Origin: Asterochloris sp. CNOR1
Lineage: Eukaryota > Chlorophyta > Trebouxiophyceae > Trebouxiales > Trebouxiaceae
Assembly: GCA_963969365.1 (NCBI GenBank)
Contig: OZ017749.1
Location: 1,922,001-1,986,000, forward strand
Direction: 5' to 3'
DNA: 64,000 nt
Shown here in pieces: positions 38,537-50,200 of this stretch (its first letter is position 1; each line of letters starts with the position of its first letter). A program made the translations under genes and the position numbers. The notes beneath the pieces were generated by a model. That model was given only the letters and a program-made list of their open reading frames with translations, searched no databases and was not told the DNA's origin.

Positions 38537-41500
38537 ATGGCAGATCAGGGCCTGCCAGAGAGCAGTGGTCTCAGTCTGCAGCTGTGGCAGGGCTGCCAAG
38601 AACAAGTTGCAATTTGTCTCCATCACCCTTTTGTGAGGGCTCTTGCAGCTGGTTCCCTGCCAAGGTGAAGACTTGCAGCTTCCTGACATGCGATTCAGTC
38701 TGCCAATCACTCAAGCCCTGCTCAACATCTGTGCAGGCATTCTTTCCAACACTACATTGCCGAGGATGCATACTTCCTGTCTGCATTTGCATCAGCTTAC
38801 AGCCTTGCAGCAGCCCAGGCACATGGCAAAGTAGCTGAGACTCTGCAGGAGCTGCTGGCAGGAACACATGAGGAGCTCAAGCTACATACTGCTTATGCCA
38901 AGGTGGTGCTACCTCCGCTGCCATTACTAATGCACCTGAGAGCTCAACCACGCATTTCTCAGCTGGTCTGGCATCCTCCTGTTCCAGGACTGGGGTGTCA
39001 CCATTGACCCCTTGAGGAAGCCCCACCTGGCAACTGAGGCGTACTGTGCCTTTCTGCTCGATGTTGCTCGCAATCAGGTATTGCATCTTTGCTCTGTCTG
39101 CAGCAGTGGCCAGCTTTGCAGCTATATTAGCAATCTGCTGCAGGATGTGGCCAGCATTCTGGCTGCGATGGCTCCCTGTTCTAGGCTGTACGGCTACATC
39201 GGATGTCAGCTGGCAGCAAGCAGGCAGCCTCATGGTGCCTACCAGGCCTGGATTGACACGTATTCTTCAACCCAGTATCTTTTGCTCCCAGCCATCAAGG
39301 AAGGCTTGCTGGATCAGCTTGGTGCACAGGCTGAAGGAGGTGAGGTTGAGTTTGACCATTAGGTCAAGCACCCAGTCCCAAGTCATGCCGCATGGCGAGG
39401 GCCGTCTCCCTCATGAGGCTATGTGGGCAGCTTCCACAACCAACGTGCTCCCGTTCAGCCACATTCAAAGTGCCCACGGCATGGCAATTGTCGGACACAC
39501 CAAGGTGGCACAGTAGATCTGACAGGGGTGAAGGTCAGCCAGAAGCTCTCTGATGGGGCCCAAGCACTCACAGCAAAGCAAATTTTGCACCTACATGGAT
39601 GCAGGCCATCTGCAGCAGCTGTACTGTCGAGCCATGCAGATGGAGGCAGACTTTTTCACTGCACAGCCAGGCACCCCTGGGCTCCTTCAAATCAGGTTGC
39701 TAGTCATAGATTTTGATGAGACATGCACTGCCTCAGACAGCACTTCAGAGATCATGGGGACTGCTGTAGCAGCTGCCAGTGGCCAACCAGGTGAAGCTGC
39801 TGCCCTTTCTGACGTTTTGTTGTGGTCCCAGCCAGGTCCAATGTTGAAAGGTGGCACCAACACCCCACCCCTGCAGGCACAGATGGGCAGGCGGCAGGAC
39901 AGCAACGGGCAGACCTAGCCAAGCAGCTTGCTCAAAACTACTCTCGGCAGCACTCTGAAAGACTTTCCCAGATGCTCTCAAAGGTGAGACCCTGCCCATG
40001 GCTGCCCCTTCCAACAGCACTGCACAGAAAGTGACATCGCTGCGTCAACCTCGATGCGCCGACAGCATGCTGCCTGGTCACAGATGGGCAGGTCTGCCAC
40101 CAGCCTGGATCAGCAGGCGCTCAATGGCTGGGTGGCCCAGTCAGCAGTTTTTGATCGGAAAATGAATCAGAAAGTAATCGATGCTGGAGTCTTGTCTGGC
40201 ATCCGGCAAGGCAGCCTTGAACAGACAGGTGTGAGCTGACTGCCTTCCACTGCATCAGCTCCATTGCCAGCAAGCGCTCCCTCCTCGGCAGTGAAGTGCT
40301 GCGCATATTTTCTGCAATGGGCCATGCAGATTTGCACTTGGTGTGCAGGCAAAAGAGTTGCTCTGCAGCCAGGATGCCTGCAAACCCTGCAGCGAGTCCA
40401 GGCGCATCGGACGCCCATCCACATTGTGTCTGTGAGCTGGTCAGGCGACATGGTCAGAGGTTGCCTCAGCCAAGGCCTGGATGTGGCTACCCAGTAAGTT
40501 TGTGGGGCTACTCAGACAAGCACTAGCCTGACATGCGGAGCCATGTTGCAGGGCTGGCTGTGGTGCTTCATGAGCCAGCAGCAAGCATGTGGCATAGCCA
40601 GGTCCAATGTAATTTTCCCAAGCCTGGTGGGCGGCATGCCTGCAGGTCTGATGCCAATGACAAGGAGCAGCAGCAGCAACAGTGCATCATTCACGCCAAT
40701 GAGCTGCAATACCAGGATGATGTCAGCACTGGCGCACTGATCAGGTACGTGCTGCACCTTGCTGTGTGTTGCCCATTGTGTGCTGTGTGCTGCATGTTCC
40801 TATGTACAGCTGCAGTCAGAGGCAAGCAGCCTGCTTCCTGCACCTGACCATCCAAGTGTTACGGCTTGACCTGCGAGATTGGCGGAAGCAGACCAGCAGC
40901 TGCTCTGGCTGCCAGCACGCAGCTGACCTGCGAGCCAACATCTAGGAGCTGCCCTGTCGTCCCAACCCAGTCGTCTCATCTGCAGGAGGGTGGAGTGCGC
41001 AGCAGACAAGCGGGAGGTCATGCAGCAGCTCCTGAGCCAGGCAACCGGCCAGGGGGTGTCAGTCTACATTGGTGACTCAGCCTCAGACCTGGCTGCCATG
41101 CTGGCTGCAGACCTGGGCATCGTGGTGGGCAAGAGCTCCAGCCTGAGGCAGGTGGCGGCATTCTGTGGGGTGCAGCTGCGGCCGCTGGTGGCAGGTGTGC
41201 TCCCTGCATTGATTTCACTGGCACCCTCTGCAGGTGATGTTGGCAGGCCCCTTGTCGGCTTGGGATGGCTGGTGGCCGGTGTGCCCAAGGTTGGTCGCTG
41301 GAAGTGTGCGACCAGCATGCTGCGAGGCAGGGGGACCCGCACCTTGCCGGTCACCCTTGCTGAGGGAGGTCTGCGTCACCTGCCGTCCCCATCAGTGACC
41401 ATCGCAAAAGCTAGGCGCTGTGCAGGTGCCTTTCTGACACTGAGGCGCTCCTGCTGGTGCACATATGTATCCACCGACCTGCCTGAAACACCCACAACCA

Positions 41501-41904
41501 GGGTGCTTGCTGCCTAACGTCTCAGCTGTGTAGGCTGAGGGCAGCCTGCGCTGCCTGCAGTTCCCATCAGCGGCCACGGCAAGCGTGGGACACTGTACGA
41601 GGCGGCCTCCTGGCACGACATTGGGGCGCTGCTGCTGGGCCCTGCCAGCACAGAGCCACCCCGCAACACCAGCAGCAGCAGCAGCAGGCAGAATGGTGCA
41701 GGCCCGCGGACCTCCCAATTGCAGCAATGCGGTGTGCGGGGGCAGCGAGGCGGCATGCGAGTAGGTGTCGCCGCTGCACGCCTGCACTCAGCTTGGATGG
41801 CAGTTTTTACACAAACGACAAAAGCGGGAATGATGCGGCAGGGGTTTGCTGCGCAGCAACTGACCAGTGTGACTCTTCCACTGTGGACCTGGGAACCTTG
41901 CTGA
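38537..41904 (+). CDS. TH2: TenA-HAD protein, thiamine monophosphate phosphatase (TH2 type)
   Basis: Exons: 38537-38664, 38737-38902, 38988-39077, 39144-39339, 39605-39790, 39877-39983, 40084-40228, 40349-40493, 40646-40744, 40986-41194, then 41561 to a stop at 41904 (604 aa), all in phase. Residues 1 to about 195 are TenA/THI-4 (LWQGCQEQVAICLHHPFVRA, HYIAEDAYFLSAFASAYSLA, AMAPCSRLYGYIG, AWIDTYSSTQYLLLP). The rest is a HAD phosphatase with motif I VIDFDETCTASD, SVSWSGDMVR, HANEL and motif IV YIGDSASDLAAMLAADLGIV. This is the layout of Arabidopsis TH2, which dephosphorylates TMP to thiamine. No transit peptide is visible. The family's end (LYEAASWHDIGALLLG) is followed by about 85 atypical residues; alternatively a phase-0 donor after 41760 joins the ThiD exon at 42263. 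Confidence 0.93.
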
Positions 41905-42262
41905 CCTCACACCTGCCTCGAAGGCCAACATGATTCATACACAGCAGCTTGTGTAGTGTGCCTGCAGCAGTCCCAGTGCCATTGGCATGACTGCCCACAC
42001 AGCCCACATTGTATTGCAGTGCAAGGGTTGGCGATTCTGCTTTCTGGCCTCAGGCGCACTTGAGCTCTGTCTCTGGTTCTGCCTAGAAAGTGTGCCATAG
42101 GGCTGCCTATGGCCTTGAGTCACAATGCCATCAGATCTCTCAGGTGCGTACGCTAGGCTGGACTGGTGCCGCAGTCACCGCCTGCAAGGTGGTGCACATG
42201 ATGTTGAGTGACGCTTGCTTGTCTCCCTGTGGCTCCGACATGCGGTGCACCGCTGCCCGCAG

Positions 42263-45200
42263 ATCCCCCGGGTGCTGGCAGTGGCAGGGTCAGACTCTGG
42301 GGGCGGTGCAGGCATCCAGGCCGACCTGAAAACTTTTCAGGCGCGCGGCGTGTTTGGCATGACGGCCGTCACCGCACTGACATCCCAGAACACGCACGGA
42401 GTGAACGGCGTGCACACGCCGCCTGTGGACTTCCTGCGGCGCCAGATGGAGACCGTCCTGGGGGACCTGGGGGCGGACGTCGTCAAGACAGGCATGCTGC
42501 CCAGCGCAGCGGTGAGCACCGAACATCACAACGTTGCTGGAGGCTGTTGGGGGCTTGTTGGGGCACCTGGGGGCTGAGTTGATGAAGACAGGCATGCTGC
42601 CCAGCATTGTGGGGAGGGGCTGGGCCATGAAAAGCAAGGGGCCGCATGCACAGGCATGCTAGACAGCGCAGCAGTGCGGCTCGGCAACCCACATGTGTGC
42701 ACAAATGCACAGGCAGCTGTCTGGCAGCCCTGGGTGCGCAGTGGCCACGGCGCAGTCGCTGGAGGCTGATGGGCTGCTGTGGGGATCCTGAGGGCGAACC
42801 TGGTGACTCAGGGCATGATGCCCGGCGCAGCGGTGAGCAGTGAAGCGCATGCCGGCCTGCACAGGCTTGCTGTCAGTTGCAACACCCCAGCTGAGGGGCG
42901 AATGGGGTTGTCATTGCACGGCAGTAGCCCGCTGCCTTGCAGCCATTGACATGATCCCAGCGTTGCAGTTACTGGAGGAACACTAGAGTCCAGGCTGTGC
43001 TTGCCGCCCGCCAGCCCCCTGTGCTCAGCGCTGCCATGGCTGCTGCAGGCAGTCAGGACTGTGGCGGATGCCCTCCGGGCCAGCCGCGTCGCCTGGAAGC
43101 ACCTGGTGCTGGACCCAGTGCTGGTGGCCACCAGCGGGCACTCCCTGGCAGAGGCTGATGCCGTCCAGGCCATGCGGGACCACCTGCTGCCCCTGGCCAC
43201 GGTGGTGACCCCCAACCTGCCCGAGGCCTCTGCTTTGCTGGGGGGCCGGCCAGTGGACACCATCGAGGACATGCAGCAGGTGGGCTGAGCCCACAAGGGC
43301 ATCAGGGCAGAAGCGCTGTGCTGGAGCTATGTAAGGGCATGCAGGAGGCGGGTGTGTGATTTGAGAAATGAAGCAAGGATGCTGGCTGGGCCAGCCACCT
43401 CATGAAACGCCAGTTGTACCATGCTGCACAGCCTGGTGTCTGGCTGCTCTGGTGACGCGCAGCTCTGATCTCAAGCTGTGGTTTAAGCCAGCACTGAGCC
43501 TGCAGCCTCAGACTCTCAAGCATGGCCTGTCTGCTCCCGCAGGCTGCCAGGTGCTCTCCTGACAGGGGTCCCCACGTCAAACTGGTCAGGGGAGGGCACC
43601 TCACACGGGAGGACTCTGGAGCCACCACAGCGCAGGCATCTTGTTCATGTTGCCTGGCTGCTCCTGCAGGCTGCCAGGGACATCCACGCCCTGGGTCCCC
43701 AGTACGTGCTGGTCAAGGGAGGGCACCTGACCCGGCCAGACCCTGGGGCCCCACCAGGCCTCGCCTCCCCGCCTCAGCAGCCCGGCGGACGCGGCGCCCC
43801 TGCCGACGCCAAGCAGGGGAGCCCCGCAGCAGCTGTGGATGCCCTGTTTGACGGGCACTCGGTGCAGATGCTGGCCCACCCCCACGTGCGCACTGGCAAC
43901 ACGCACGGCACGGGGTGCACCCTGGCGTCGGCCATCGCTGCTGAGCTGGCCAAGGGGCACCAGCCTGTGGCGGCCATCAGGCGTGCCAAGGGCTGGGTGA
44001 ACCACCTCCTCCAGGCCAGCGCCGACCTGCAGCTGGGGAGGGGGGGCCAGCGCCCCATGCACCACGGGTGAGGCCTGTGCAAGGCTGGGTTCTGACAAGG
44101 CGTTCTGACAAGAAGCTTTTCTGACAAGCTCAGCTGCGTCACTCGTTCCTGCTGTGCACGCATCTGGCGGATGGGGGTGCAAAGCCCCCAGCAGCCTGCT
44201 TGAGGGCCGGGTGGACTTGTATCCTGGAAGGGGTCGGCAACTGCTGCTTGCCTGGCTTACCCATCCCTGCAGTGCATGTAGCTGGAAAAGCACATTGGGA
44301 CTGTGTTGTGGAGGGCGAGCCTTGAGCACCGAGAGGCCTCTGCAGTGCAATGCTGGCAAGAGAAGAACAGAGGGAATGCAGCTCCGGCACAGGAGTCTGG
44401 TGTGTGCTAAACTGTGGAGCAAACAACCCAACCATGAGGCTATGCATGCTACCCAACCCTGAGGCTATGCAAAGCTGCAGGTCTGCAGATCCGGAAGCAC
44501 CACGCTGCTGTGCAGCTTGTGCCAGTGCTTGAAGGGTCTGTATTGCGCTCGGCTGCTGTGAGGGTCGCCTCGTCAAGGGCAATGTGTGTGCTGCAGGACT
44601 GCAAGCTCCCACTGCTGCACAGAACATGCCAGTGCTTGAAGGATTCCAACTTCAGCCGCACTTTCTGCCTCAATGCTGTCCTGTGTGCTGCAGGTTTGAG
44701 GTGACCGACTGGACCTCTGGCAGCGGCAGGCAGCCCCTCGATCTGAGGGTCTACGCGGTGACAGACCCCAAGTGCAATCAGCAGTGGCAACGCAGCAATG
44801 CTGCAGCGGTGGAGCTGGCGGTGGCGGGGGGCGTCACCCTGGTGCAGCTGCGGGAGAAGCTGGCAGATGGGGGCGACTATGTGCAGCAGGCGCGGGAGGT
44901 CATAGCTGTGGCGCGGCCGCTAGGGGTGCGTGGCTCAGGTCCTTGCATGCAAACGAATGCAGTCACTCCCCACCTTGGACTGCAGACCGACGTGTTGCAT
45001 GAGCAAGCTCAACATGCAAGGCCCTGCCTGCGCCTGCAGGCCTTCTGCCTTGGGCAGCAGCTGGCACGTGGATTTAAGGCCATGGTGCAGCCATGAGGGC
45101 TGTGCGGCTCTGACGTGTGTAATGCAGACTGGTCTCGGTGACAGCTCACGGCTCTGCAGGGGGCCGGAGGCAGCGAGAGGGGTAGCATGATGGTCTCTTC

Positions 45201-46549
45201 TTGCATGCAAGGCTCTCGTTTGTGCCTGGAGAGCAACGTGCATGCAACATGACACGCGCAGCAGGCATGCGAGGTCTCAGCTGGTGGGCAGCTACAAGGA
45301 GGTCAGCGGCTCTCAGTCCCCCATGGCTGTGTGCTGGACGTTGGGCCTTGTGGGAGCCTCATTCCTTTGGGGATGCCAAGCACCTGCAACCCCCTGTCAA
45401 CAGGGTTGCCATGTGAATGCATGCCTTTCCATTTGCATTTCTTGCAACTGCGCTAGGCATTCATGCTGCAGGCACAATATCTCAGAATCCCAGCCATTTC
45501 AAGCAGATGTGCACAGTTCAACATCACCTTGCCGCTGCCTTAACCACCCATCTCCCCCGCAGTGGTGCGTCGTCATCAGTGACTGCCTCGATGTGGGCCT
45601 GGTGACTCAGACTTGTCCACTACCCCCAAGGTGGCTATTGCCAGCAGCTGCAGTCGTCGTCGCTGCGGGCAGCTGTCCTCAAACAGCGTCCCGGGGCACA
45701 TTACCACAGACTTGTCTCACCTGCAGGCTGTGCCCCCAGGCAGCTGGACGCAGCTGGCGCCCCACTTGCCACCTCACTCTGCATGCTGCCCCCAGCCCCA
45801 GCTCTGCTGCAGGTGGGTGTCATCATCAACGACCGCATCGACGTGGCCCTGGTGGCAGGGGCAGACGGCGTGCATGTGGGGCAGGACGACATCCCTGCGG
45901 CTGCTGCCCGGCATCTGCTGGGGCCGGACCGCATCCTGGGGGTGTCGGTCAAGACGGTCGCGCAGGCTGTGCGGGCGCAGGAGGAAGGGGCTGACTACCT
46001 GGGGGCAGGGGCAGGTCAGCTGCTTTCATATCGGACAAACTATGAAGCTGCTGAGCATGCAGCCTGCGACTGCGATTTGTGCCAAGAGGGCACCCAATAA
46101 GGCAGCGCCAGCCATGTGTCCAGCAGCTTGCATGGTTGGGCAGTTGAAGCTGGCTCCCCATGCGCAGTCTCTGTTGTTGAACAACAGGCTCTTTGCACCA
46201 TAGCTGATTGCCAGGAGACTGATTCTGTGAAGCTGGCTGCAGTGCTGAAGCCGACCGTGCTGCCCTCTGATCCTCTGCAGTGTTCCCTACCAGCACCAAG
46301 GACAGCTCAGTGATCGGGCTGGACCTGCTATCTGAGATCTGCCGGGCCGTCAGCATCCCTGTCGTGTCCATTGGCGGCATTTCATCCCAGAATGCTGGGT
46401 CCACAGTCCTGGCAGGCTGTGCAGGGGTGGCAGTGGTGTCAGAAATATTTGGCAGTGAGGACCCCGGCGCTGCGGCCCAGAAGCTCAGCCAGGAGGTCCA
46501 GCTGGCATTTCAAAGAAGGACAAGCCCTGATACAGCGGCTGGCCAATAG
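42263..46549 (+). CDS. TH1: ThiD-ThiE: HMP(-P) kinase and thiamine phosphate synthase (TH1 type)
   Basis: Six exons, 526 aa: 42263-42511, 43049-43279, 43670-44067, 44694-44925, 45813-46014, 46281-46549. Residues 1 to about 290 are Thi[72 protein letters not shown] and the GTGC loop [20 protein letters not shown]. The rest is Thi[91 protein letters not shown]. It makes HMP-PP and couples it to HET-P giving TMP. The plant homologue is plastidial, but here the first exon has no ATG in frame and no transit peptide. So either a tiny first exon (ATG CGA before the donor at 41761) exists, or this is the second half of the TH2 polypeptide. Introns hold several decoy copies of exon edges. Confidence 0.93.
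42585..42839 (+). repeat. Two decoy copies of the ThiD exon 1 end
   Basis: Bases 42585-42605 repeat 42485-42505 exactly, 100 bp apart. Bases 42812-42839 repeat 42491-42518 at 26 of 28 positions including the GTGAG donor. Both lie in the intron that follows the exon. Confidence 0.85.
43533..43625 (+). repeat. Decoy copy of the third ThiD exon start
   Basis: Acceptor plus about 80 bp of exon recur 127 bp upstream of the real one: gcaggctgccagg, then aactggtcaggggagggcac against gtgctggtcaagggagggca, then a ggaccctggagcc-like end. The copy is in the preceding intron and its frame is broken. Confidence 0.75.
44580..44632 (+). repeat. Decoy copy of the ThiE first acceptor
   Basis: The string tgtgtgctgcag at the true acceptor (ends 44693) also ends at 44599. 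The upstream text tgccagtgcttgaagg occurs at both about 44520 and 44628, so a unit of about 95-105 bp is duplicated. Confidence 0.6.
45560..45605 (+). repeat. Decoy copy of the ThiE second exon start
   Basis: After an AG it reads [16 protein letters not shown], against [16 protein letters not shown] in the true exon at 45813, about 250 bp downstream. It lies in the preceding intron and has an acceptor-like CCCCGCAG. Confidence 0.75.
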
Positions 46550-47254
46550 CCCAGCACCCTGCATCAGTTAGAACCTCACAAATCTGATTTTGCTGATAGT
46601 CTCAATTCTGCATTGATCACAGGTTCAGTTTTGACAATGAATGCCTGATGCCCATACACAAACCCCCTGTCTGAGTCCCACTCTGCCAAAGTGACAGCAA
46701 GCGATTCTGCACATTACAGGACATCTTCACGTTCACTCTGATGAGGCCATTGATGGTGGGCAGTGTCAGGTGTTGGGCAAAGCACCAGGTTGTCAGGTGT
46801 CGGGCAAAGCACCAGGGACCTGCTGTGTATGGCAACGGTGAAGAATGTGCAAAATTAGTGCCATCAGGGCAGGCCTGGGCACATAGACATGTTCCAGGAG
46901 ACGCGCTGGTACTGAACCACTGGTCTAGGGAGAGTTCTCTCAGATGGTGCACCCACATTGCACAAAACGCCAGCAAGTCCTCCAAATCACTTGGCGTGAG
47001 GGAAGAACCTGCAGAAGGGAGCACACCTCAGTGCACGTTCACACAATCAGAAGCTGCTGTCCAAGCTGTGGATGCTCCCACTGCATGAGACTTGAGGCTC
47101 TTCTCTGCTGACCACACATATGAGGCTTCATGCTCAGGCAGATGACAGACTGGGCCAGCTGTGCTCTCTGAAGCTCTGGAAGGGCCCTAAGCCGGTTTTG
47201 ATGCTCAGAAACAGCACTGCTGATGGCGCACAATAGATTGGTCACAAGCAGAGC
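46550..47254. other. Convergent 3' region, TH1 / H+-pyrophosphatase
   Basis: About 700 bp between facing stop codons. Open frames on both strands here have no family signature. A short direct repeat, gtgttgggcaaagcaccagg / gtgtcgggcaaagcaccagg, occurs at 46771-46790 and 46797-46816. Otherwise nothing is seen. Confidence 0.5.
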
Positions 47255-50200
47255 TCACTGGAAGATGAGGCCGTCGGGGGTGTGGGATTTGAAGAATGGC
47301 GCAAACACAAGCGACTCTACCGCCATCAGCTTGATCAGAATGTTCAGGGAAGGGCCGGAAGTGTCCTTCAGTGGCTGCAGCACAGCAGCATGCACCTGCC
47401 TCAGAGGGTCTGCCTCATTGAGAGACAGAGAGCAGCAGCGTGCACCTTGATGCCGGCATGCAAGGCAGCTGGATGCACCGACTCAAGTCGCAACAAGGGC
47501 CAGGCAAAGCATGCAGAGGTAGCAGCCCCACGTGCCTGATGCACAAGCCATCTGAGATGGCTATGAAATCAATCGAGAGCAGCTCTGGTTCGTCCATTTC
47601 ATGTGATGCTTCGTGTGGTGCAAAGGACAGTACCAGTCTTCGACAGACATTGCTTGGGACGCTTTTAGGCCCCACAGTGAGCGGAACATGGTTGCTGAGC
47701 AACAGGCAGGGGCACTCACGTCGCCGACAGTGTCACCGACGACAGCTGCCTTGTGGGCATCAGAGCCCTTGGGGCCCAGCTCCCGCGCAGCCTCATCACG
47801 GCCAGCCTGCAGGCAATGTGCCAGCATGGCTTAGCGGGCAGACACATTGCGGCACCGTCACGTCACATGTGGACAGAGCCTTGGAAATGAGGTCATTGAC
47901 AGCTCAGGCACTGTTCATAATGCATTGTGCTGTAACCCATAATGCAACTCAGGCAGTGGATCAAAAGCCTTCTGCTGCAAAGTGACATACTTTGTGCTTT
48001 GACTCACCTCGATATACTTCTTGGCGTTGTCCCAGGCTGCAGAACAGGAAAGCCCAGCATGTCAGTATAAACGACAATAGCTGACAGACCAAGTTGCCAC
48101 CTCTCTTTTGCAGAGGGTGTCAGCATTGACCACAGGGGCTGGCACACCAGCATCGCCACAGCCCAGCACACACTCACACAGGCTGCTCATTGCTGAGCTA
48201 GCAGCACATGAGCAGAGAGCAGAGTCAGCAGCATCACAGGCAGCATAGCAGGAGGAGGGCACTGCAAAGACATCAGCGTGAATGAGGCCCACCTCCACCA
48301 GTGTTGCTCATGCTGACAGCCATCTGCACGCCAGACACAAGTGCGCCAGCCAGCACCCCAGCCAGGGTGCGGGTGCCAAACAGGACGCCCACAATGACGG
48401 GGGTCAGCATGACCAGGGCGCCCGGGGGGATCATCTCAGACAGTGAGGCCTGCAGGCGCAGCAATGCAGATTGAGCCAAGTGCTGGGGAGCAGCACAGCC
48501 GGGGGGTTCGGGGGGGTGTGCATGCAACAGCACCCCAGAGGAAGCGGTAAGAACAGGGAGGCCCCCAAGGGCAGCAGTGCAAACTCAGCTGTGTGCTTCG
48601 CAATGCATGCAGCAGTCCCCCGCAGGCACCTGGTGCGCGGCAGCCCAACCCCCTCGGCATATGCCCACCTTGGTGGAGATCTCGACGCAGCGCTTGTAGT
48701 CGGGGCGGGTGGTCCCCTCCATAATGCCGGGGATGGTGTTGAACTGGCGGCGCACCTCCTCCACCATGGCGAGAGCTGCCTTACCCACCGACTTCATGGT
48801 CATGGCACTGAACCAGAAGGGCAGCATGGCGCCCACCAGCAGGCCGGCAAAGACCTACAGGGTGGGAACAGAGATGCCATGGGCGACGGGGTCTGACTGG
48901 AAGCAGAGGGTGCAGGATGGCATGGCTGAGACCCATGCTGAGATGTGCCTGCCAACACGTGCACCGCTGGGAAGGATCTGGACCCCGCCTGCCAGTTGTC
49001 TGGGAAGGCCACCCTGCCCCGCAATAGTTGAGGCCACCTCAGCTTCAAAACCGCAGCAATGCACACCTTTCACTGAAGGCGCATGCTGCAGGACAGCAAA
49101 CCCAACCCCACCTCAGGGTCCAGGATGGAGACGTCTGTGGCCTTAAGGTCAGCCTGCGTGATGTAGGCGCCAAACAGGGCCAAGGAGACCAGGGCGGCTG
49201 AGCCGATGGCAAAGCCCTTGCCAATGGCAGCAGTAGTGTTGCCAGCTGCGTCCAGGGCGTCTGTGCGCTCACGGATGTCGTCACCCAGGCCCGCCATCTC
49301 AGCGATGCCGCCGGCGTTGTCAGAGATGGGGCCGTATGCGTCAATGGCCAGGCCTGTAGGACAGGTACACTGGCGCTGAACGCACAGCGCAGCAGAGCCG
49401 GCCCCACTTGAGGGCCGCTGGAGACTCGCACTTTTGCAGCCAAAGTGCAGGAGGACCAGGAACTCTGATGCTCTGCTCCAGCCAAGAGGCAGCTTGTCCC
49501 AAAAAACCCTGCTGATGTGGTGCCCTTCAGCGCTTGGGCACGTCTGGACAAGAAAGAGGGCTGCTTCCTGGCCTGTCCTGCCCTGTCCTGGGGCCTGCTC
49601 ATCTAGTGCCTAACAGGAAAGGCTGCCTCTATTGTGGCGTGCCAGCATGTAGGTGCCGCAGAGTATATGCTCAGCAGTTGCGATGATTTGGCCATGCAAA
49701 ACCAGCAGCTGCCTTGCTGCTGGTAAGTGTGGAGTTGCCCTAGAATGCTCATAGCAGCTGTCATAATGCAGCCTCAAGTGTTCCAAGCAGGAAAGTGCAT
49801 GTGGGCCATACAGAGACTTCAGGGCTGCATGGGTCCTCAAAAACTTTTTGTGATAAACACAAGCTCACCGGTGGACAGTGTAGTCAGGAAGCCCAGGGCT
49901 GCGCAGGCGATGCCAAACATGTGGGCCAGGGTGAAGGAGACAAAGATGCAGGTGGCGATGACCAGGCAGGGCACAATGGCGCTCTTGTAGCCGAGGGCCA
50001 GGCCAAAGATGACGTTGGTGGCTGCGCCGGTGCGGCAGGAGTCGCTCAGCTCCTGCAAGCAGGGTGGATGGGTGGGATGCAGGTGGTCTGTCAGGGTGCA
50101 GCTCTGACCACCTGCCCTGGGCTGCTCTTGCAACAACAGCTGCAACTTTGCTGGCAGGGCGGGGTGCTGCCAGGTAGCAATATGTGGCAATGTGGCGCAT

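Noticed and set aside
38340-38664. TPP riboswitch controlling THIM or TH2
   Set aside because: No CTGAGA core or matching second half was found in the 99-bp spacer or first introns.
43601-44431. A 276-residue minus-strand open frame
   Set aside because: It is the antisense shadow of the third TH1 exon; GC-rich codon usage keeps the opposite frame open.
37095-46549. Bacterial horizontal transfer of a thiM-thiD-thiE operon
   Set aside because: All genes are split by spliceosomal introns, and the TenA-HAD and ThiD-ThiE fusions are plant types, so a recent bacterial origin is not supported.
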